A stretch of DNA of 64,000 nucleotides from PALSA-693 sp963834725 (GTDB lineage: Bacteria > Actinomycetota > Acidimicrobiia > Acidimicrobiales > Palsa-688). The position numbers and the translations under genes are program-made. Below are positions 59,269 to 64,000 of the stretch, one piece after another. Below the pieces are notes generated by a model. The model was given only the letters and a program-made list of their open reading frames with translations. It had not been told where the DNA came from and ran no database searches. Within the stretch, counting starts at the first letter, position 1; each line of letters starts with the position of its first letter. The stretch spans positions 3,224,001 through 3,288,000 of the forward strand of contig CAWICN010000001.1 in NCBI GenBank assembly GCA_963834725.1, read 5' to 3'.

Positions 59269-60951
59269 ATGACGACTTGCACTGTGGGCGGTTACCTCCT
59301 CGACCGGTTGAAGGAGCTGGGTGTTCGCCACCTCTTCGGTGTACCTGGCGACTACGTCCTCGGGTTCAATGCCCAGATCGAAGCCAGACCGGATGTCGCG
59401 TGGGTGGCGAACTGCAACGAGCTCAACGCCGCGTACGCGGCGGAGGGCTATGCCCGTGCCAACGGCGTCGGCGCTTTCGTGGTGACAGCGGGTGTCGGCG
59501 ATCTCGGGGCCGCGAGCGGGGTGTGCGGTGCTCTCGCCGAGCACAGCTCGGTGGTGGTCATCTCCGGGGTGCCCGGGGCTTCCCGGCCGGGAGCAACCCA
59601 CCACACGGCCGGCGATGGCGACTTCGGCCGCTTTCAACGAATCTACGCGGAGATCACCCTGGCTCACACCACTCTCACGGAGAGCAATGCGGCCGCCGAG
59701 ATCGACCGGGTGCTGCGGGTCTGCGTGTTGGAGCATGGCCCTGTCTTCATCGCCCTGCCTGCCGATGTGGCGCCCGCCGGCATCTCTCCGCCAGCGGGGC
59801 CGTTGGACCTTGGCGCCGCGAGGACCGGCGACGTCGAAAGGCTAACCGCAGCCGTCACCGAGCGCCTGGCCGCCGCCCGTCGTCCTGTCGTCCTGGTCGA
59901 CGCCGGGCTTCGCCAGTCCCGGCTGGCGGACACCTTCGCGGATGCCGTCGCAGGCGGGCACATCTCATGGGCGGTCACCAGCGCCGCGGTCGCCGACATC
60001 ACTGGCCCTCCTGGTCCCGGCTACCTCGGCGTATATCCGGGCGGGTTCGGGCACCGATCCGCCAGCGAGGTCGACGATGCCGACCTCCTCATTCGTATTG
60101 GCGTTCGCCGCGTCGAAAGGCCAGGACCCCGTGCCGTCGAGGGTCTCCGGGACGCAGCGGTGGTCGACGTGGCCGACGCCTGCACCACGATCGGAACGGA
60201 GGTGTTCGACGTCCCCATGGCCCGAGCAGTCGACGCGATCGCAGCCGCCCTGGTCGGCTCCAGCCAGCCGGCCCTCGGTTCGGCGGGCCGGGCTGAAAGA
60301 GCGGGCGGCGACCTTTCGAACGCGCCCCCAGGTGCGAGCTTGACCCAGGACGCGTTCTGGACGGAGTTCTGGTCGTATCTGCAGCCCGACGACGTGGTTC
60401 TGGTCGACCCCGGCTCTGGGCTCTTCCCGATGACGTCAGGGTCGCGCCCCGACGGCGTCACGCTGTACAACCAGAAGACCTGGGCGGCGATCGGCTGGGC
60501 CCTGCCCGCCGCGCTCGGCGCCGAAATGGCGTCCCCTGATCGACGCCATATTGTCGTCGTCGGCGACGGCGCTCTGGCCATGACGATCCAGGAGCTGTCC
60601 ACCTTCGCCAGGGAAGGATGCTCGCCACTGGTCGTCGTAGTGAACAATGGCGGCTACCTGATCGAGGACCTCGCCATGAACGGGCTACACCTCGACTGTG
60701 ACGACATCTGGGTGTGGGATTATGCAGCCCTCGCTGTGGCCTTCGACGATCGGAGGCGCTATCGCCCTGTCGGTTTGCAGGTCACCACGACGGATGATAT
60801 CGCCGAAGCCCTCAAGAAGGCCGCCGAGGGTCAGCTCGAAGGCCGTCTGGTCGTCCTGGACGCCGTATTTGCACGCGATGACATGTCTACTCCCATGCGA
60901 GTCGTGCATGACGCCCGCGTCGCTGCCGCCGCACAGGGCTCGCGGCCATAA
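59269..60951 (+). CDS. Thiamine-diphosphate-dependent 2-oxoacid decarboxylase (pyruvate/indolepyruvate type)
   Basis: A 560-residue enzyme of the PDC/IPDC group, which decarboxylates 2-oxoacids to aldehydes. VGGYLLDRLKELGVRHLFGV opens the pyrimidine-binding domain, with the catalytic Glu in NCNELNAAYAAEGYAR. HHTAGDGDFGRF carries the His pair typical of decarboxylases. The ThDP-Mg motif is GDGALAMTIQELSTF ending at VVVNNGGYLIE. GGAGG lies eight bases before ATG 59269. Whether pyruvate, indolepyruvate or another oxoacid is the substrate cannot be decided here. Confidence 0.93.
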   Translation: MTTCTVGGYLLDRLKELGVRHLFGVPGDYVLGFNAQIEARPDVAWVANCNELNAAYAAEGYARANGVGAFVVTAGVGDLGAASGVCGALAEHSSVVVISGVPGASRPGATHHTAGDGDFGRFQRIYAEITLAHTTLTESNAAAEIDRVLRVCVLEHGPVFIALPADVAPAGISPPAGPLDLGAARTGDVERLTAAVTERLAAARRPVVLVDAGLRQSRLADTFADAVAGGHISWAVTSAAVADITGPPGPGYLGVYPGGFGHRSASEVDDADLLIRIGVRRVERPGPRAVEGLRDAAVVDVADACTTIGTEVFDVPMARAVDAIAAALVGSSQPALGSAGRAERAGGDLSNAPPGASLTQDAFWTEFWSYLQPDDVVLVDPGSGLFPMTSGSRPDGVTLYNQKTWAAIGWALPAALGAEMASPDRRHIVVVGDGALAMTIQELSTFAREGCSPLVVVVNNGGYLIEDLAMNGLHLDCDDIWVWDYAALAVAFDDRRRYRPVGLQVTTTDDIAEALKKAAEGQLEGRLVVLDAVFARDDMSTPMRVVHDARVAAAAQGSRP

Positions 60952-61287
60952 CCGCGGCAAGGTTCTGAGCGATTGGCACCCGCTAGCGCCAGTTCATTGC
61001 TTGTCGGGGTTGGCCACCCCGTTGTCGCCGGTGGCGAAGAAAGCAGTAACACCGGCTGCCGCGGCCTGTGCGTGTTCCCAGCCAAATGCGAGAGCCCAAA
61101 TGCCTGGGCGTTCTGCAGGTCCCCACTCCGGGATGCTGTGTGGCGTCCACGGGCTAAGGACTGCCGCCGTATTCTCCTCTCAGCCGCGTCTTGGTACAGT
61201 GTCGTGATCGACTTCGAAACAGGATCGGGTTAACCGCGTCGACAATGTTGTCGAGGGCCGCTGGGTTCGAAAAGGGCCAACCTTGTT
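60952..61287. other. Gap with a possible minus-strand gene remnant
   Basis: In this 336-base gap a minus-strand frame from about 61181 to 61000 is open for 60 codons and reads HSIPEWGPAERPGIWALAFG then WEHAQAAAAGVTAFFATGDN to a stop. It has the composition of a real protein end, but it is cut upstream by a TGA and I do not recognise it. It is probably the tail of a lost gene. Confidence 0.35.
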
Positions 61288-64000
61288 ATGGGTAAGGTCG
61301 TTAGCGCAAGCTGGGGTGATGCGGGTGCCGATGTCACCGACAGGAAGTGGAATCAACGCAGACGAGGGGTTCCCCCGTTGACGGCGATAACGCCGGACGC
61401 CCTTCGGAGCGCCACCGGTCGGATGACCGGGCCTGAACTCGTAGGTCCTGATCCCTTCTTAGACCAATACGAGAGCGCGGCGGACGCCAACCTGCTGCTC
61501 ACGTTCGAGGACCTGTGCAACAGGCTCCGGCGAGCTGCTGCCCAAGCACAGGGGGAGGAAGCCGCCGGCGTACTCGACTGCTTCCTGTACGCTGCCGGCC
61601 TCGATCAACTCATCGAGGATGACCTCGATCGACATGTCCTGCAACTCACCCGCGCGGCCCCCCACCTCGAGGGGCTCGGTGGGACGCTGGGACCGGCGGC
61701 GGCCCGCACCGCCGCGGGGGCAGGACGCATGGCATTCAGCCTGAGGGCCCGGCGACGGGGACTTCGGATCCTCGAGGAGCAACACCGAAGCCTCGCTGCG
61801 CTGGTTGGCACCCTGGCCCATGCCGTGGCGGCGGACGTCCTGCGGCGTGAAGGTCGCTCTGATGACAGCGGCCACCCGGGCGTATCGCTCCAGCAGCAGA
61901 TCGAGCGGTTTCTCGACGATGCGCCGCCATGGCCCACCCGTCTGCTCGCCTCGACGCTGCGGTTACCGAACTGCTTCCACAGTCTCGACCAGGAGCCTGG
62001 CGATTGCCTGCGCCTGGTCGAGCGCTTCTCCACTGGCTGGCCCGACCGGGACCGTCGCGTCGTCGTGGTCGGCCTGCGCACCTCGGGCAGCTACCTTGCC
62101 CCTCTCACTGCCGCTTTCTTGCGGGCAGGCGGGCGCCGGAACATCGAGTGGCTCACCATCCGGCCCGGACGTCCGATGGAGCGGGTCCGCGCCGCACTGG
62201 CCGCGAATGCGGCCGCGGACGCCGTGGGCTTGATCGTCGATGACTCGCCGCGCACCGGGAAGACACTCGGACTCACAGCCCAGCTGCTCAACCGCCACGG
62301 GGTTACCCCAGTGCTGGCCCTGCAGCAGCTACCCGGCCAGTCCGCAATCGCGGACGTGCTCGCGCCGTGGCCGCGAGTGGTGCTGCCCTGGGAGGCATGG
62401 GGCGTCCACGACCGGCTCCGGGCCGACGCCATCCTGCAACTGCTTCACCAAACCTGGCACCCCCAGACCACCCCCGGCGGGCCGCCGCGGGTCGTCGAGC
62501 TGACCCAGACCGCGGTCCACGCGCCGGCACGCGGCCACACGTTGGCCACGTACGCGGCCCGAGTGCAAGACCCGATCACCGGAGCCGAAGGACACGTCAC
62601 GCTGTGCGCCGAGGGCGTCGGGCAGGGGTGGTTCGGACGCCAGGCCGCGGTGGTAGCTCGCCGCCTGGAGGGCTTGGTGCCGCCGATGTATGCCTTCGGA
62701 GACGGCATCCTGGTGCGGGAGTGGATGGACGAGGGGTCGCGTCTGTCGCCGGAGCGTGTGGCGAGCGAGCCTGAAGCCACTGCGAAGCTGATTGCCCGTT
62801 ACCTCGCGACCCGCGCCGATCGGCTGGCGCTGCGCGAGGACGTGACCTTCCGCGCCGGCGGTGGGAATGACGCGGCCTGGGAACGGATCGGAGATCACCT
62901 CGCCGAGTTGTTCGGGCGGGCGGAGGTCTTTCTCCGTCCCTTGACCGACCGCGTCTCCAAACGGCTCCTCACGACCGCGTCCCCCGCCGTCATCGACGGC
63001 GCCGTCGTCCCGTCGGCCTGGTTCGGTCAGGACTGCCGATCAGCGGTGAAGGTCGACTTCCACAGCGGGTCGCTGCGCACCAACGGCCTCCCCTCCTGCG
63101 ACCCCGTTCTCGACCTGGCGCAGGCGGCAGCGGCACAATCTTCGACCAACAGCAACCTTGCGCCGATGCTGCGCGCCGACTACGAGACGCGGACTGGCGA
63201 GCAGGTAAGTGACGAGCGGTGGCTCCTCTACACCCTGGTACACCTGAAGCGGGCGTACGACGCGCAGCTACGAGACTCGGCCGGCACCGGCAAACACCAA
63301 GATCGGTTCGATCGGGTACTCGCCTACGAACGCAGGATGGCTGACGCGCTCCGGGAGTACGTCGGGCCGCGGTTCTTTGGCGATTTGTCCCCGTTGACTT
63401 CCGGACCGCTGTGCGGCATCGACATCGACGGGGTGCTGGAGACGCGCTGGTGCGACTTCCCCGCCATCGGCCCGGTAGGCGCGTTGGCGCTACGCCGCCT
63501 GCACCGCCACGGCTTCCGGGCGCTCCTCGCCTCAGGTCGCTCCTTGGACGAGGTCCGTGACCGCTGTAAGGCGTTCCAACTGCCTGGGGGGGTTGGAGAA
63601 TATGGATCGGTCGTCTACGTGACGGCCGGCGACGAAGTGCGCACTCCCCTCAACGCGGATGACCGGGCTGCGCTAGACCGGGTGCGAAACGTCCTCGACG
63701 GCACTGACGCCGTTTATGCGGACCCGATCTACCGCTATTGCGTCCGAGCCCACGAGGTGACTCCGGACGCGAAGCGAAGGGGCTTGACAGGGGAGGCGGC
63801 GCATCGGGTCGTAACCGAGGCAGGCGTCACCGGGCGGGTGTCGATCGTGGCTGGCGAGCTGCAGACAGACTTCGTAGCCGCCGGGATCGATAAGGCCGTC
63901 GGCCTACGGGCGCTGGCGCGGGCGCTCGGTGAGCCGGACGACGCCGATCCGATCCTGCGGTTTGCCGTCGGCGACGCTGAGCCGGACATCCCCATGTTCC
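61288..64000 (+). CDS. Phosphoribosyltransferase / kinase-like / HAD fusion protein (runs off the window)
   Basis: An uninterrupted reading frame of 904 codons that is still open at the window end. Residues ~1-245 are helical without a known domain. At ~245-370 is a phosphoribosyltransferase-like domain: VVVVGLRTSGSYLAPL (PRTase entry loop) and AVGLIVDDSPRTGKTLGLTA (PRPP loop). At ~420-620 is a region reminiscent of kinase/phosphotransferase folds (GVGQGWFGRQAAVVARRL, ILVREWMDEG, VKVDFHSGSLRTNG with a DPVLDLA tail). From ~705 is a HAD domain: GIDIDGVLE (motif I), LLASGRSLDEV (motif II) and VGDAEPDIPM (motif IV). Alternative starts are TTG 61378 (GAGGGG eight bases upstream) and ATG 61423. Substrate and pathway are unknown. 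Confidence 0.8.
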   Translation, partial: MGKVVSASWGDAGADVTDRKWNQRRRGVPPLTAITPDALRSATGRMTGPELVGPDPFLDQYESAADANLLLTFEDLCNRLRRAAAQAQGEEAAGVLDCFLYAAGLDQLIEDDLDRHVLQLTRAAPHLEGLGGTLGPAAARTAAGAGRMAFSLRARRRGLRILEEQHRSLAALVGTLAHAVAADVLRREGRSDDSGHPGVSLQQQIERFLDDAPPWPTRLLASTLRLPNCFHSLDQEPGDCLRLVERFSTGWPDRDRRVVVVGLRTSGSYLAPLTAAFLRAGGRRNIEWLTIRPGRPMERVRAALAANAAADAVGLIVDDSPRTGKTLGLTAQLLNRHGVTPVLALQQLPGQSAIADVLAPWPRVVLPWEAWGVHDRLRADAILQLLHQTWHPQTTPGGPPRVVELTQTAVHAPARGHTLATYAARVQDPITGAEGHVTLCAEGVGQGWFGRQAAVVARRLEGLVPPMYAFGDGILVREWMDEGSRLSPERVASEPEATAKLIARYLATRADRLALREDVTFRAGGGNDAAWERIGDHLAELFGRAEVFLRPLTDRVSKRLLTTASPAVIDGAVVPSAWFGQDCRSAVKVDFHSGSLRTNGLPSCDPVLDLAQAAAAQSSTNSNLAPMLRADYETRTGEQVSDERWLLYTLVHLKRAYDAQLRDSAGTGKHQDRFDRVLAYERRMADALREYVGPRFFGDLSPLTSGPLCGIDIDGVLETRWCDFPAIGPVGALALRRLHRHGFRALLASGRSLDEVRDRCKAFQLPGGVGEYGSVVYVTAGDEVRTPLNADDRAALDRVRNVLDGTDAVYADPIYRYCVRAHEVTPDAKRRGLTGEAAHRVVTEAGVTGRVSIVAGELQTDFVAAGIDKAVGLRALARALGEPDDADPILRFAVGDAEPDIPMF

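Overview
This is a high-GC actinobacterial chromosome segment. The evidence is the G/C-biased third codon positions, frequent GTG/TTG starts, an FHA-FtsK/SpoIIIE (EccC/EssC-type) ATPase with WXG100 proteins, a mycoredoxin-like glutaredoxin, DUF1206 and DUF2231 proteins, an ECF sigma factor with a SnoaL-like tail, and a DUF222 remnant. The lineage cannot be fixed from sequence alone; a soil actinobacterium, perhaps Acidimicrobiia-like, is my inference. I saw no rRNA, tRNA, intact insertion sequence, prophage or CRISPR array.

Layout. 0-6.5 kb holds metabolic and stress genes (enoyl-CoA hydratase, FMN alpha-hydroxyacid dehydrogenase, large catalase, topoisomerase IB). 6.7-11.2 kb holds a small repeat protein and a tightly overlapping operon: DUF2231-Rieske, acyl-CoA dehydrogenase-like, PIG-L deacetylase, NodS-like methyltransferase and family 2 glycosyltransferase. 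12.3-21.1 kb (minus strand) is a compact type VII-like secretion locus: three WXG100 proteins, a larger WXG-like candidate effector, an unknown beta-rich protein and a 1,770-residue FHA-FtsK ATPase with four P-loop modules. 21.4-25.1 kb has a frameshifted enoyl-CoA hydratase, a permease fused to YHS metal-binding domains, a CsoR-type repressor with a visible operator, a DUF222 fragment and an inverted-repeat element. 25.2-32.2 kb is mixed housekeeping (lipid kinase-like, DUF1206, phosphoesterase, VOC protein, truncated SMP-30 protein, glutaredoxin, methyltransferase).

32.5-38.1 kb is one secreted giant protein (LamG, six Fn3, LamG, four Fn3, metallophosphatase) containing a near-identical internal duplication of about 1.25 kb. 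After a GNAT-like gene, a 2'-5' RNA ligase-like gene and a nucleotidyltransferase comes a minus-strand exopolysaccharide operon of thirteen genes (54.8 to 40.7 kb). It encodes eight glycosyltransferase-type or modifying enzymes, a flippase, a multi-pass membrane protein, a polysaccharide deacetylase, an FkbM methyltransferase and a GH26-like hydrolase, almost all joined by 4-bp stop/start overlaps. 55.4-61 kb has malic enzyme, an ECF sigma factor, a VOC protein and a pyruvate/indolepyruvate decarboxylase-type enzyme. The right edge (61.3 kb to the end) is an open, unfinished gene joining a phosphoribosyltransferase-like domain, a kinase-like region and a HAD phosphatase domain.

Two themes cut across the window. 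First, short tandem repeats (15, 18, 18, 24, 30 and 15 bp units) have expanded in frame inside at least six unrelated genes, and further arrays lie between genes. Second, there are several gene remnants (Baeyer-Villiger monooxygenase tail, DUF222 fragment, methyltransferase start, truncated SMP-30, frameshifted hydratase), which indicates active sequence turnover.
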